Shown: positions 16,872 to 25,911, counted from the stretch's first letter. The stretch is DNA of 64,000 nucleotides from Sphingobium xenophagum NBRC 107872 (GCF_000367345.1 NZ_BARE01000018.1:1-64000); one strand, 5' to 3'. Program-made: numbers and translations. The notes: a model not told the origin generated them from the letters alone.

Positions 16872-17066
16872 CATTTGATCCGGGTCCGGCCGTTTTTAGC
16901 GGACAGACCGATACGAAAACGAAATAACGCGCGAGGCGGGATTTGGGTTCATTACGTCCCGCGATTCTTTCAAATGGCTGACGGACAGGTTCAGACTTGC
17001 GACATCGCGCGCGCCCTAGAAAGGCGGCATGAGGGGACAGGAGGTTCCCGCGCAAAGAAAGTCACG

Positions 17067-17936
17067 ATGATGTTCAGGAAGATGATGCTGACGGGACTCA
17101 TGGCCGCAACGCTGCTCAGCGGTGTCGCCCCCGCTTATGCCCAGAGCAATGAGAATGGCCGTGGCAATCGCGGCGATCGTGCAGAACGTGGCGGCGGTGA
17201 CCGTCAGGCCTATCAATGGCGCGGCAATGGGCAGCGCCCGATGGGCGGCGAAGGGCAGCAGGCGCAACGCTGGCAACAAAGAGAGAGCCGCGCGGTTGCG
17301 CAGACACCGGCGCCCCAGGCCCCCGTACAGCAGCCCCGCGCCGACCGCCCGTGGCGCAATCCCGGCAGCTCTGCGGTAGTGTCCGCGCCTGATCGACAGG
17401 ATGCGCGGCAGGACAGGCGTGGCGATCGCCGCAATGACTGGCAGGATTATCGCGAGGGCCAACGCACCGATCGCCAGGACTGGCGTAACGATCGCCGCGA
17501 CGACCGGCGGGATTATCGCCAGGATCGGCGCGATGACCGGCGCTGGAACGACAATCGGGGCGTGGTGGGCAACTGGAACAATGGCCGCCGCTATGACGAT
17601 CGTACCCGCTGGAGCAACCAGCAGCGCTGGAATCAGGGCTGGCGGCAGGACAGGCGCTATGACTGGAACAGCTATCGCAACCGCTATGGCAACCAGTACC
17701 GTCTGGGCCGCTACTACGCGCCGCGTGGCTGGGACTATGGCTATCGCCGTTTCTCTGTGGGTATCGTGCTGAGCAGCCTGCTCTATTCCAACAGCTATTG
17801 GCTGAACGATCCCTATGCCTATCGCCTGCCGCCCGCTTACGGCACACTGCGCTGGATCCGCTATTATGACGATGCGCTGCTGGTGGACATTCGGGACGGC
17901 TATGTCGTCGACGTGATCCATGACTTTTTCTGGTAA
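17067..17936 (+). CDS. RcnB-family periplasmic protein, Arg/Asp/Gln-rich
   Basis: The 289-residue protein has a signal peptide (MMLTGLMAATLLSGVAPAYAQ) and a long low-complexity region (residues ~25-190) rich in Arg, Asp, Asn, Gln and Trp with DRR/DWR repeats. The conserved RcnB-like C-terminal domain ends in RWIRYYDDALLVDIRDG and finally HDFFW. E. coli RcnB is a periplasmic protein affecting nickel/cobalt export, but alphaproteobacterial relatives are not firmly assigned. AAAGAAAG precedes ATG 17067. The larger frame from 16875 has no support. A terminator follows. A shorter paralogue lies 1 kb downstream. Confidence 0.88.
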   Translation: MMFRKMMLTGLMAATLLSGVAPAYAQSNENGRGNRGDRAERGGGDRQAYQWRGNGQRPMGGEGQQAQRWQQRESRAVAQTPAPQAPVQQPRADRPWRNPGSSAVVSAPDRQDARQDRRGDRRNDWQDYREGQRTDRQDWRNDRRDDRRDYRQDRRDDRRWNDNRGVVGNWNNGRRYDDRTRWSNQQRWNQGWRQDRRYDWNSYRNRYGNQYRLGRYYAPRGWDYGYRRFSVGIVLSSLLYSNSYWLNDPYAYRLPPAYGTLRWIRYYDDALLVDIRDGYVVDVIHDFFW

Positions 17937-17970
17937 TCGCGCTCCCTGAAGTGGCCTTCAGGAATACTGG

Positions 17971-18000
17971 CCCCGGTGCGGTGACGCGCCGGGGTCTTTT
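17971..18000 (+). terminator. Terminator of the first rcnB-like gene
   Basis: CCCCGGTGCG and CGCGCCGGGG pair with one G-T wobble around a GTGA loop, followed by TCTTTT. It lies 34 bases past the stop. Confidence 0.88.
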
Positions 18001-18032
18001 CATGGCACCGGCCGCTGTGGCAAGGTGACGGA

Positions 18033-18719
18033 ATGACAGACAATGACGATGATGGCGGCATCGCCTCCCCCGCCCGCGCGGCGATCGGGGCGCAGGTGCA
18101 GGCCCGGCTGGAGCGCAACCCAATGGTCAGCCGGATCGAGTCGCCCCATCTGGCCATCTATGGGCGGCAGGATTTCCTCAGCCCCGAAGAATGCGCCGAT
18201 CTGCGCGCCATTATCGATGCGGGGGCACAGCCTTCGACCCTGTTTTCGGGCAGTGCGAACGCCGATTACCGGACCAGCCACAGTTGCAATCTCGACCCCT
18301 TCGATCCGCTGATCAAGGCGATCAGCGACCGTATATGCGCGCTCACCGGCCTGCCTGCGGATCATGGGGAAACATTGCAGGGACAGCGCTATACCAGCGG
18401 CCAGGAATATCGGCTGCATTGCGATTATTTTCCGGTCACCGCCAACTATTGGCCGGCCATGCGCGTCACTGGCGGGCAGCGCAGCTGGACGACCATGATC
18501 TATCTTTCCCCGGTCGAGGCGGGGGGCGAGACGCATTTCCCCCATTGCGAATTCATGGTGCCGCCGGTCGAGGGGATGATCCTGATCTGGAACAATATGG
18601 ATGCTGACGGCGCCCCCAACAATTTCAGCCTGCACGCCGCCCGGCCAGTCGAACAGGGCACCAAATATGTCGTCACCAAATGGTTTCGCGAAAGGCCCTG
18701 GACGCCGAGATCTGCTTGA
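18033..18719 (+). CDS. 2OG-Fe(II) oxygenase, prolyl 4-hydroxylase type
   Basis: The 228-residue protein belongs to the Fe(II)/2-oxoglutarate dioxygenase fold. Iron ligands are His129 and Asp131 (LHCD) and His201 (SLHAARPV). Lys211 (GTKYVVTKWF) should bind the 2-oxoglutarate carboxylate. The sequence around AGGETHFP fits the P4H alpha-like group. No signal peptide is seen, so it should act in the cytoplasm. Substrate is unknown. It lies between two rcnB-like genes but has a terminator in front, so co-transcription with the first is unlikely. Confidence 0.9.
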   Translation: MTDNDDDGGIASPARAAIGAQVQARLERNPMVSRIESPHLAIYGRQDFLSPEECADLRAIIDAGAQPSTLFSGSANADYRTSHSCNLDPFDPLIKAISDRICALTGLPADHGETLQGQRYTSGQEYRLHCDYFPVTANYWPAMRVTGGQRSWTTMIYLSPVEAGGETHFPHCEFMVPPVEGMILIWNNMDADGAPNNFSLHAARPVEQGTKYVVTKWFRERPWTPRSA

Positions 18720-18824
18720 GAATGGGCCTTCGCCCATTCGTGCAGGAAAGGGCCGGTGCGGCTTCGAAATGCGCCCTGCCACGCATTGTCGAACATCCCC
18801 AGCGATACACTTTGCGACATAAAT

Positions 18825-18854
18825 GACTGAAAACTGACAGCTTCATTTTCAGTC
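18825..18854. repeat. Inverted repeat upstream of the second rcnB-like gene
   Basis: GACTGAAAA and TTTTCAGTC are perfect 9-base arms separated by 12 bases. The site is AT-rich and sits just before the structured leader, so it may be an operator. No known regulator is assigned. Confidence 0.45.
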
Positions 18855-18860
18855 CGTTCA

Positions 18861-18922
18861 GGCGCGCTGCGCCATATCTCCCTGTGTTGGCGACAGGGAA
18901 CCCGGTCCAGCCGGACAGGGTT
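18861..18922 (+). promoter_or_regulatory. Three-hairpin 5' leader of the second rcnB-like gene
   Basis: Three consecutive hairpins can form in the RNA. The first is GGCGC/GCGCC (18861-18873). The second is TCCCTGT/ACAGGGA (18879-18899). The third is AACCC-GTCC/GGAC-GGGTT with one internal mismatch (18899-18922). The Shine-Dalgarno AGGAG lies unpaired just downstream. The layout suggests a regulatory or stabilising leader. It matches no riboswitch class I recognise. Confidence 0.5.
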
Positions 18923-18950
18923 CAGCCGCCAAGGAAATAGGAGTTATGCT

Positions 18951-19421
18951 ATGCGTAAACTGATCATCCTGGGCCTGCTGGCCGCCACGGTCGCGCCTAG
19001 TGTCGCGTCCGCACAGTCCTATGGCGAAGTGCGCCGCAGCGAACGCAATTTGCGTGAAGAAAAGCAGGAATTGCGCCAGGCCCAGCGTTATGGCGATCGT
19101 CGCGACGTGCGCGATGAACGCCGCGATGTCCGTCAGGCCCGCCAGGAGGTTCGTGAGGATTGGCGCGACTATCGCCGCTCGCACCGCGACGTGTATCGCG
19201 GCGGCAACTGGCGCGCGCCGTTCCGTTACAACCAGTGGAATGTCGGCGTCCGCCTACGCCCGGCCTATTACAACTCGCGCTATTATATCGCCGACCCCTA
19301 TCGCTATCGCCTGCCCCGTCCGGGCGTGAACCAGCGCTGGGTACGCCATTATAATGATGTGCTGCTGGTCAATGTCCGCAACGGGCGCGTGATCCAGGTG
19401 CATCGCGGCTTCTTCTGGTAA
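18951..19421 (+). CDS. RcnB-family periplasmic protein (short paralogue)
   Basis: The 156-residue protein has a signal peptide (MRKLIILGLLAATVAPSVASAQ). A highly charged helical segment (residues ~28-80) is built on RRD/RDV/RQA repeats. The C-terminal domain parallels the larger paralogue at 17 kb: RYRLPRPG, RWVRHYNDVLLVNVRNG, and the terminal FFW. AGGAG lies seven bases before the ATG. A strong terminator follows, so it is probably monocistronic. The structured leader suggests high or regulated expression. The biochemical role is unknown. Confidence 0.9.
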   Translation: MRKLIILGLLAATVAPSVASAQSYGEVRRSERNLREEKQELRQAQRYGDRRDVRDERRDVRQARQEVREDWRDYRRSHRDVYRGGNWRAPFRYNQWNVGVRLRPAYYNSRYYIADPYRYRLPRPGVNQRWVRHYNDVLLVNVRNGRVIQVHRGFFW

Positions 19422-19440
19422 GAGGCCAGCCCATGGGGAA

Positions 19441-19473
19441 ACGGCCCCGGACAGCGATGTCCGGGGCCGTTTT
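19441..19473 (+). terminator. Terminator of the second rcnB-like gene
   Basis: ACGGCCCCGGACA and TGTCCGGGGCCGT form a perfect 13-bp stem with a GCGA tetraloop, followed by TTTTCGTT. It is one of the strongest terminators in the window. Confidence 0.94.
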
Positions 19474-19629
19474 CGTTGCATTTCCGCCCAACTTGGCCGC
19501 GCCGCCCGTTGCCAGACAAGCGCGGCCGATGGCACGCAGAACGCACCATCAGTCCGAAAGGGGGGTGGACCGTTGCGCAAAACGCGCGCTTGGCCGAAAA
19601 GTTCCGCTTTTCCGGTAAAATCCGCCGAT

Positions 19630-21210
19630 TCAGGCCGCCAGTGCCTGCCCAATCAGCTTACGACTGTTATCGATACCATAAAGCGCGATGAAACTGCCCA
19701 TGCGCGGCCCTTGGTCCGCGCCCAGCAGCGTCTGGTACAGCGCCTTGAACCAGTCCCGCAATTCGGCAAAACCGAACACCTCATCCTTGCCGATGGCATA
19801 GACGATATTCTGGATGTCCTCCGCTGATGCATCGGCAGGCAGAGCAGCGAGTTCCGCGTCCAGCCTGCGCAAGGCCGCAGCCTCATTGGCGTCGGGCGCG
19901 CGGCGCTGGAGGGTGGGAGCGACGAAATCGCGATGATAGGCCAGCGCATGGCCAATCAGCGCGTCAAGATCAGGATAGGTTTCCGGCGAGGCGTCCGCGA
20001 CATAATTGGTGAGATAACCCCACACCTGATCGCGGCTGGCATCGCCCATGACGCCGACCAGATTGAGCAACAGGCCAAAGGTCACCGGCAACCGGCCGTC
20101 GGGCAGCTTGCCGTCATGAACATGGTGGACCGGATTACCCAACTGCTGTTCGACCGGCTGGCCCGGATAATTGCCCCGGAACTGCCAATATTCGTCCACC
20201 GCGCGCGGGATAACGCCCATGTGCAACTGCTTGGCCTTTTTGGGTTCGCGATAGGCGTAGAAGGCCAGGCTTTCCTGCGGACCGTATGTCAGCCATTGCT
20301 CAAGGCTCAGGCCATTGCCCTTGGACTTGGAGATTTTCTCGCCCTTTTCGTCGAGGAACATCTCATAGTTGAAGCCCTCGGGCGGCCGGGCGCCAAGCGC
20401 GCGGCAAATCTTCGACGATTGCGTGACCGAATCGATCAGATCCTTGCCCGCCATTTCATAGTCGACGCCCAGCGCATACCAGCGCATCGCCCAGTCGACC
20501 TTCCATTGCAGCTTTGCGCCGCCCGACAGGATCGACTGTTCGACCATTTCGCCTTCATCCTCGAAACGGACGATCCCGGCTTCGGCGTCGACGACTTCCA
20601 CCGGCACCTGAAGGACGATGCCGCTCTTGGGCGAAATGGGCAGGACCGGGGAATAGGTCGCCTGCCGTTCCTTGCGCAGGGTGGGCAGCATGATGTCCAT
20701 GATCGCCTGATACCGCCGCAACACCTGCTTGAGCGCCTCGTCAAACGCCCCGGCCCGATAGCGTTCGGTCGCGGAGACAAATTCATAGTCAAAGCCGAAG
20801 CGGTCGAGAAATTCGCGCAGCATCGCATTATTGTGATGGGCGAAGCTTTCGAACTTTTCGAACGGATCGGGCACCTGCGTCAGCGGCTTGCCCAGATGCT
20901 GCGTCAGCATCGCCTGATTGGGCACATTGTCAGGCACCTTGCGCAGCCCGTCCATATCGTCGCTGAACGCCACCAGCCGCGTGGGAATATCCGACAGGGC
21001 GTGATAGGCGTTGCGCACCATCGTCGTGCGCAGCACTTCGTTGAACGTGCCGATATGCGGCAGGCCCGAAGGTCCATAGCCGGTTTCAAACAGGATATGG
21101 CCTTTGTCCGGCGCGCCATCGGGATAGCGCTTGAGCAGCTTGCGCGCTTCTTCATAGGGCCAGGCCTTGGCCGCCAGGGCGGCGGTGCGGAATAGATCGG
21201 TCGCGGTCAT
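19630..21210 (-). CDS. lysS: Lysyl-tRNA synthetase, class I
   Basis: It charges tRNA-Lys. The 526-residue enzyme belongs to the class I (archaeal-type) LysRS, not the common bacterial class II form. The HIGH motif appears as GLPHIGT (residues 49-55) and KMSKS as KISKSKG (about residue 295). This class is normal in many alphaproteobacteria. The C-terminal half is helical, as in class I LysRS. The gene is transcribed alone, divergent from the PilZ gene. Confidence 0.96.
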   Translation of the reverse strand: MTATDLFRTAALAAKAWPYEEARKLLKRYPDGAPDKGHILFETGYGPSGLPHIGTFNEVLRTTMVRNAYHALSDIPTRLVAFSDDMDGLRKVPDNVPNQAMLTQHLGKPLTQVPDPFEKFESFAHHNNAMLREFLDRFGFDYEFVSATERYRAGAFDEALKQVLRRYQAIMDIMLPTLRKERQATYSPVLPISPKSGIVLQVPVEVVDAEAGIVRFEDEGEMVEQSILSGGAKLQWKVDWAMRWYALGVDYEMAGKDLIDSVTQSSKICRALGARPPEGFNYEMFLDEKGEKISKSKGNGLSLEQWLTYGPQESLAFYAYREPKKAKQLHMGVIPRAVDEYWQFRGNYPGQPVEQQLGNPVHHVHDGKLPDGRLPVTFGLLLNLVGVMGDASRDQVWGYLTNYVADASPETYPDLDALIGHALAYHRDFVAPTLQRRAPDANEAAALRRLDAELAALPADASAEDIQNIVYAIGKDEVFGFAELRDWFKALYQTLLGADQGPRMGSFIALYGIDNSRKLIGQALAA

Positions 21211-21336
21211 GACATGCCCCTAGCTCCGGACAGGCCGAAAAGAAACGCTCTTTGCGGGCAAATCTGCGTTAAGAACCGTTCGCACATTAGAGCTTCATTA
21301 ACCCTATCGAGGGATAATCAGGCTTCTGGAGGCATC

Positions 21337-21705
21337 ATGCAGATCTTGCGCACCCGCGAACGCATCGTGGTCGACATCGCCATCGTCGTCACGACCGTAC
21401 TCGACAGCCTGGAAGGCACGATCGTCGACCTGAGCGAAGGCGGCGCGCAAGTGGTCGGCTGCACCCTGCCTGCCGGTTCATCGTGCCAGATCGATCTGGA
21501 CGGCCACATCACCTTTAGCACGGTGCGCTGGTCCGAAGAAGACCGCATGGGCATTCGCTTCCCCTATGAGTTGAACGAAGGTCCGCTGTACGACCAGCTG
21601 GAACTGGCCCGCGCGGCGCGGCGCACGCCCGTCGCCTTCCAGCCGCGCGCCCGCATTATGGCCGCAGCCACCGGCGGTGGCGGTTTTGGCCGCCGGACCA
21701 GCTGA
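21337..21705 (+). CDS. PilZ-domain protein, putative cyclic di-GMP receptor
   Basis: This is a single PilZ domain of 122 residues. The two binding motifs for cyclic di-GMP are recognisable: RTRER near the N terminus and DLSEGGAQV around residue 37. There is no other domain. The C-terminal ~25 residues are basic and Gly-rich, probably disordered. TGGAGG lies six bases before ATG 21337, which rules out the longer frame from 21214. It may respond to cyclases such as the MASE1-GGDEF protein at 4.5-6.3 kb, although any link is inferred. Confidence 0.88.
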   Translation: MQILRTRERIVVDIAIVVTTVLDSLEGTIVDLSEGGAQVVGCTLPAGSSCQIDLDGHITFSTVRWSEEDRMGIRFPYELNEGPLYDQLELARAARRTPVAFQPRARIMAAATGGGGFGRRTS

Positions 21706-21746
21706 AACAGGTTTTCCTTTTGTTCCCGCTCGCTTAAACGGGGCGG

Positions 21747-24500
21747 GTGATCGATCCAGCATCCCTGCCAGCCCTCCACGCCAGTCATGGCGGCATCTGG
21801 TTGCGCGAAGGCGGTCGGACGCAAGGGCTGGCCAAGGGGCAGGCGATCGGTCGCGCGGCAGAAACGCCGGTGCTGCTGCTCAATGCGCCGCTGACCGGCC
21901 AGCGTCTGGGCTATCCCGATCTCAACGGCCTGGACCTGCTGGAACTTTGGGCATTTCTCCACCCTGCCCGCTTCCTTGTCCCCACGCCCAAGGGGTTGGC
22001 GCAAGCGCTTGGCCTGCCGGTACCGGGCGCGGAAGCGGACATTCCCGCCTTGCTCCAGAATGCGACGCAGGCCCTGCTCGACCGGCTCGAATCGCCGGAC
22101 TGGCGTGAGCGGGAAGGCGCTTGGACGTCGGCGCAGACGCTGCACCGGCTGCGCTGGCCATGGTCGCCGCTGGTCGCGCCGCGCATCGCCAAGCCGCGTG
22201 AGGCCGAGCGCTGGCTCTTTTCCAAATTGCCCGAATGGGAGGAAGCGCAGCCCCGCCCTGCCCCGCGCACCGTGATGCTGGATGAGGCGCAGGTGCTGGA
22301 CCGGCTCGACACGCTGACCGGCGCGGGGGCGGAGGCGCGTCCGGGCCAGCGCGCCTATGCCACCGCCGCGATCGGCCCGTTCCGCCCGCGCGCGCACCGC
22401 GACCAGCCCAACATGCTGCTGGCGGAAGCGGGCACCGGCATTGGCAAGACATTGGGGTATCTTGCGCCCGCCTCGCTCTGGGCGGCGCAAGCGCAGGGGA
22501 CGGTGTGGGTATCCACCTATACCAAGGCACTGCAACGCCAGCTTGACCGCGAATCACTGCGGCTGTTTCCCGACGCGGCGGTCGCGGCCCGGCGGGTGGT
22601 GGTGCGCAAGGGGCGGGAAAATTATCTCTGCCTGCTCAATCTGGAAGATGCGTTGCAGGGGGGCTTTAGCGGCCGGGCCGCGATATTGGCGCAACTGGTC
22701 GCGCGCTGGGCGGCTTTCAGCAAGGATGGGGATATGGTCGGCGGCGACCTGCCCGGCTGGTTGCCCACCCTGTTCCGCCGCAACGGCTCCACCGCGCTGA
22801 CCGATCGGCGCGGCGAGTGCATCTATGCCGGCTGCCCGCATTATCGCAAATGCTTCATCGAGCGGTCGGCCCGCGCGTCCGCCGATGCCGACATCGTCAT
22901 CGCCAATCATGCGCTGGTGATGATCAACGCGGCGCGCGGCCGCGAAACCGGCCAGCGACCCCAGCGGATCATCTTTGACGAAGGCCATCATCTGTTTGAC
23001 GCTGCCGATTCTACCTTTTCGGTCGCCTTGTCGGGACAGGAGGCGATCGAGCTGCGCCGCTGGATCATGGGGCCGGAGGGCGGATCGCGCGGGCGACGGC
23101 GCGGCCTGTCGGCGCGCCTGTCCGACCTTGCCAGCTATGATGTGGAGGGCGGAGAGGCGATCCGCGCCGCCGCCGACGCGGCGCTGGCCCTGCCCGCCGA
23201 CGAATGGCTGAAGCGCGTCGTGGCCGATGAGCCGTTCGGACCGCTTGAAGCCCTCTTTACGGCCGTGCGCGGCACTGTCTTTGCGCGTGCCGCGGACACG
23301 GGCGAGGCGGATGCGGGCTATGGACTGGAGACCGAACTGGCCGCACCGGATGGTCCGCTGGTCGAGGCGGCGCAGGAGGCCGCGCTGGCGCTCGATGCTC
23401 TGCTGCGCCCGCTGACGCACCTGTCGCGACGGCTGGAGGCAGTGATCGAGGATGCGCCCGACTGGCTGGACGGCGCGGCGCGGGCGCGAATCGAGGGGGC
23501 GGTGGCCTCGCTCGGCTGGCGGCGCGACCTGATCAGCGCATGGCTGGCGCTGCTGGCGCGGATCGGCGGGCCGGCCGATCCCGACTATGTCGACTGGATG
23601 ACGGTCGACCGGGTCGAGGGGCGGGAATATGACATTGGCATCCACCGCCACTGGCTGGACCCCAGCCGACCGCTTGCCGAAACCGTATTGAAACCCGCGC
23701 AGGGCGTGATCGTCACCTCCGCGACGCTGAAAGGTGGGGGCGACTGGGGCGATGCGGAAAGCCGCAGCGGCGCTGTCCACCTGCCCCACGGCGCCGGACG
23801 GTTCGAAGCTGGCAGCCCGTTCGATTATGCCGCGCGCGCGCAAGTGCTGATCGTCACCGACATCAAGCGGGGCGATCTCGCCGCATTGTCGGGCGCCTAT
23901 GGCCGTCTGATCGAAGCAGCGGGCGGCGGCACGCTGGGGCTGTTCACCGCGATCCGGCGATTGCGCGCCGTCCATGCCCGCATCGCCGACCGGCTGGCGC
24001 GCGCGGGGCTGCCGCTCTACGCCCAGCATGTCGATCCGATCGACACGGGCACGCTGGTCGACATCTTCCGCGACGATCCGCGCGCATCACTGTTGGGGAC
24101 GGACGCGCTGCGCGACGGCGTGGACGTGCCCGGCCATTCGCTGCGCCTGGTGGTGATGGAGGGGGTGCCATGGTCCAAGCCAACCGTGCTGCACGCGGCG
24201 CGGCGGCTGGCCAATGGCGGCAATGCCTATGACGACCGGCTGATTCGTGCGCGGCTGGCGCAGGCGTTCGGCCGCCTGATCCGCCGGGCCGAGGACAAGG
24301 GCTGTTTCGTCATCCTGTCGGCCGCCATGCCCAGTCGCTTGCTCAGCGCCTTTCCGCCCGGCACGCCGATCCGTCGGGTGACGCTGGACGAGGCAATCAT
24401 AGCGGTCAGTGTCGCTTCGCGACGCGAAACCCTTGGCGAAACTGCGTCCTTAGGGCATCAGGGACACGAATCCGGCCACAGCCATCTGGAGAGAGAATGA
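21747..24500 (+). CDS. XPD/DinG-family ATP-dependent DNA helicase with N-terminal extension
   Basis: This superfamily 2 helicase is predicted to unwind DNA 5' to 3'. Walker A is AEAGTGIGKT (residues 226-235) and the DEAH-like box is DEGH (near 411). Four Cys (near 296, 358, 363 and 368, with the spacing CIYAGCPHYRKC) match the XPD-type 4Fe-4S cluster. The C-terminal motor has GTDALRDGVDVPG and the QAFGRLIRR motif VI. The first ~200 residues precede the helicase core and have no motif I recognise. The start is GTG. The stop overlaps sixA by four bases, so the two are translationally coupled. Confidence 0.93.
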   Translation: MIDPASLPALHASHGGIWLREGGRTQGLAKGQAIGRAAETPVLLLNAPLTGQRLGYPDLNGLDLLELWAFLHPARFLVPTPKGLAQALGLPVPGAEADIPALLQNATQALLDRLESPDWREREGAWTSAQTLHRLRWPWSPLVAPRIAKPREAERWLFSKLPEWEEAQPRPAPRTVMLDEAQVLDRLDTLTGAGAEARPGQRAYATAAIGPFRPRAHRDQPNMLLAEAGTGIGKTLGYLAPASLWAAQAQGTVWVSTYTKALQRQLDRESLRLFPDAAVAARRVVVRKGRENYLCLLNLEDALQGGFSGRAAILAQLVARWAAFSKDGDMVGGDLPGWLPTLFRRNGSTALTDRRGECIYAGCPHYRKCFIERSARASADADIVIANHALVMINAARGRETGQRPQRIIFDEGHHLFDAADSTFSVALSGQEAIELRRWIMGPEGGSRGRRRGLSARLSDLASYDVEGGEAIRAAADAALALPADEWLKRVVADEPFGPLEALFTAVRGTVFARAADTGEADAGYGLETELAAPDGPLVEAAQEAALALDALLRPLTHLSRRLEAVIEDAPDWLDGAARARIEGAVASLGWRRDLISAWLALLARIGGPADPDYVDWMTVDRVEGREYDIGIHRHWLDPSRPLAETVLKPAQGVIVTSATLKGGGDWGDAESRSGAVHLPHGAGRFEAGSPFDYAARAQVLIVTDIKRGDLAALSGAYGRLIEAAGGGTLGLFTAIRRLRAVHARIADRLARAGLPLYAQHVDPIDTGTLVDIFRDDPRASLLGTDALRDGVDVPGHSLRLVVMEGVPWSKPTVLHAARRLANGGNAYDDRLIRARLAQAFGRLIRRAEDKGCFVILSAAMPSRLLSAFPPGTPIRRVTLDEAIIAVSVASRRETLGETASLGHQGHESGHSHLERE

Positions 24501-25039
24501 AGCGGCTGACCCTGTTGCGCCACGCCAAGTCCGACTGGGACGATCCGGTGGCCCGCGACTTCGACCGGCCCTTGAATCATCGGGGCGAGAAGGCGGCGCT
24601 GTTGATGGGCCAGTTTGCCGCCCAGCGGCAGATGCAGTTCGATATGCTGGTGGCGTCGCCCGCCGTGCGGGTGGTGCAGACGCTGGAGACGTTTTTCACC
24701 GGCCTTGGCGAATCGCTCGATGCGCGTTGGGACAGGCGCATCTATCTCGCCTCCTCCCCGACATTGTTCGATGTCATTCGCGACCTGCCCGAAAGCACCG
24801 ACAGCGCCCTGCTGGCCGGGCATAATCCGGGGCTGGAGGAGTTGATCCTCGATCTCGTCCCCGACGATGGCGCCAATCCGCTGCGCGAGGATGTGGAGGT
24901 GAAGTTCCCGACCGCCAGCATCGCGGTGCTGGACCTCAAAGTCGACCGCTGGAGCGAGGCGCGGGAGAATATCGCCACGCTGGTCAGCTTCACCCGCCCG
25001 CGCGATCTGGACCCGGCGCTGGGTCCGGGGATGCGCTGA
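24497..25039 (+). CDS. SixA-type histidine phosphatase
   Basis: The 180-residue protein has the phosphohistidine-nucleophile motif LLRHAKSDW at residues 5-13, and a second conserved His in LLAGHNPGLEEL. SixA removes phosphate from His in phosphorelay or PTS proteins in E. coli. In this lineage the target is unknown. The ATG overlaps the helicase stop as ATGA, and a GNAT gene follows after 14 bases, so three genes likely form one transcript. Confidence 0.9.
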   Translation: MKRLTLLRHAKSDWDDPVARDFDRPLNHRGEKAALLMGQFAAQRQMQFDMLVASPAVRVVQTLETFFTGLGESLDARWDRRIYLASSPTLFDVIRDLPESTDSALLAGHNPGLEELILDLVPDDGANPLREDVEVKFPTASIAVLDLKVDRWSEARENIATLVSFTRPRDLDPALGPGMR

Positions 25040-25053
25040 CGAGGCCGGCGGCC

Positions 25054-25575
25054 ATGACGCCCATAATCTGGCGCGTCGCGCGGGCCGACGATGCCCCTGC
25101 GCTTTCCATCCTTGGCGGGGCGACCTTCCTGTCCAGCTTCGCCCACGACCATCCCGGCGCGGCGCTGGTCCGTCATATCCGCACCGCCCATGGCATCCCT
25201 TATTATGATGCCGCACTGGCCGATCCTGAGCAGACCGTCCTGATTGGCGAGACGCCACTTGGCGCGCCGGTGAGCTATGCGATGGTCACGCCGCCTGACC
25301 TGCCGATCGCGACCGATCCGGCCTGCGACCGGGAATTGAAGCGGCTCTATCTGCTGTCGGGCTGGCAGGGTGGCGGGCATGGCGATAGGATCATGGACCT
25401 GGTTGCGCAGGAAGCCCGGCGGCGCGGGGCCAGCCGCCTGCTACTGGCCGTCTATCCCCAAAATGACCGGGCGCGGCGCTTCTATGCGCGGCATGATTTT
25501 GTTGAGGTCGGATCGCTGACCTTCATGGTCGGCGACGTGCCGTTCCGCGACCTGATCTATGCCCGGCAATTATAG
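25054..25575 (+). CDS. GNAT-family N-acetyltransferase
   Basis: The 173-residue protein has a GNAT fold. The acetyl-CoA pyrophosphate loop is degenerate (WQGGGHGDRIMDLV, residues ~108-121, standing for the usual Q/RxxGxG/A). The C-terminal part has AVYPQNDRARRFYARHDFVEVG, which is typical. The substrate cannot be read from sequence. It is the third gene of the helicase-sixA unit. Its stop overlaps the convergent merR stop region by six bases. Confidence 0.88.
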   Translation: MTPIIWRVARADDAPALSILGGATFLSSFAHDHPGAALVRHIRTAHGIPYYDAALADPEQTVLIGETPLGAPVSYAMVTPPDLPIATDPACDRELKRLYLLSGWQGGGHGDRIMDLVAQEARRRGASRLLLAVYPQNDRARRFYARHDFVEVGSLTFMVGDVPFRDLIYARQL

Positions 25576-25911
25576 CCGAATGGCGCGGGCCAACTGGTCG
25601 CGTATGCCCTCCAGCCGCGCCAGCACATCATCGTGCGTCCCTGGCTCCGGCACATCCGGCGATACGGCCCCATTGCCATCGACCAGCATCTTCTGCGCGC
25701 CCTTCACAGTGAAGCCTTCGATGTTGAGCAGATCATGGATGCGACGGGCCAGCGCCACGTCGGCGGGACGGTAGTAGCGGCGATTGCCGGAACGCTGGAG
25801 CGGGCGCAGTTGCGGGAAACGCGTTTCCCAATAGCGCAATATATGCTGGGGCAGGCCCAATTCATCAGCCAGTTCACTGATGGTCAGCAATGCACCCTCT
25901 GCCTTTTTCAT
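25570..25911 (-). CDS. MerR-family transcriptional regulator
   Basis: The 113-residue protein has an N-terminal winged helix (TISELADELGLPQHILRYWETRFPQL) and a second helix pair with the RRYYRP motif common to MerR proteins. The C-terminal part is short and has no Cys-rich metal site. In many alphaproteobacteria a protein of this type sits beside ihfA and a tRNA gene. Here it lies beside tRNA-Glu without ihfA. The ligand is unknown. Confidence 0.9.
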   Translation of the reverse strand: MKKAEGALLTISELADELGLPQHILRYWETRFPQLRPLQRSGNRRYYRPADVALARRIHDLLNIEGFTVKGAQKMLVDGNGAVSPDVPEPGTHDDVLARLEGIRDQLARAIRL

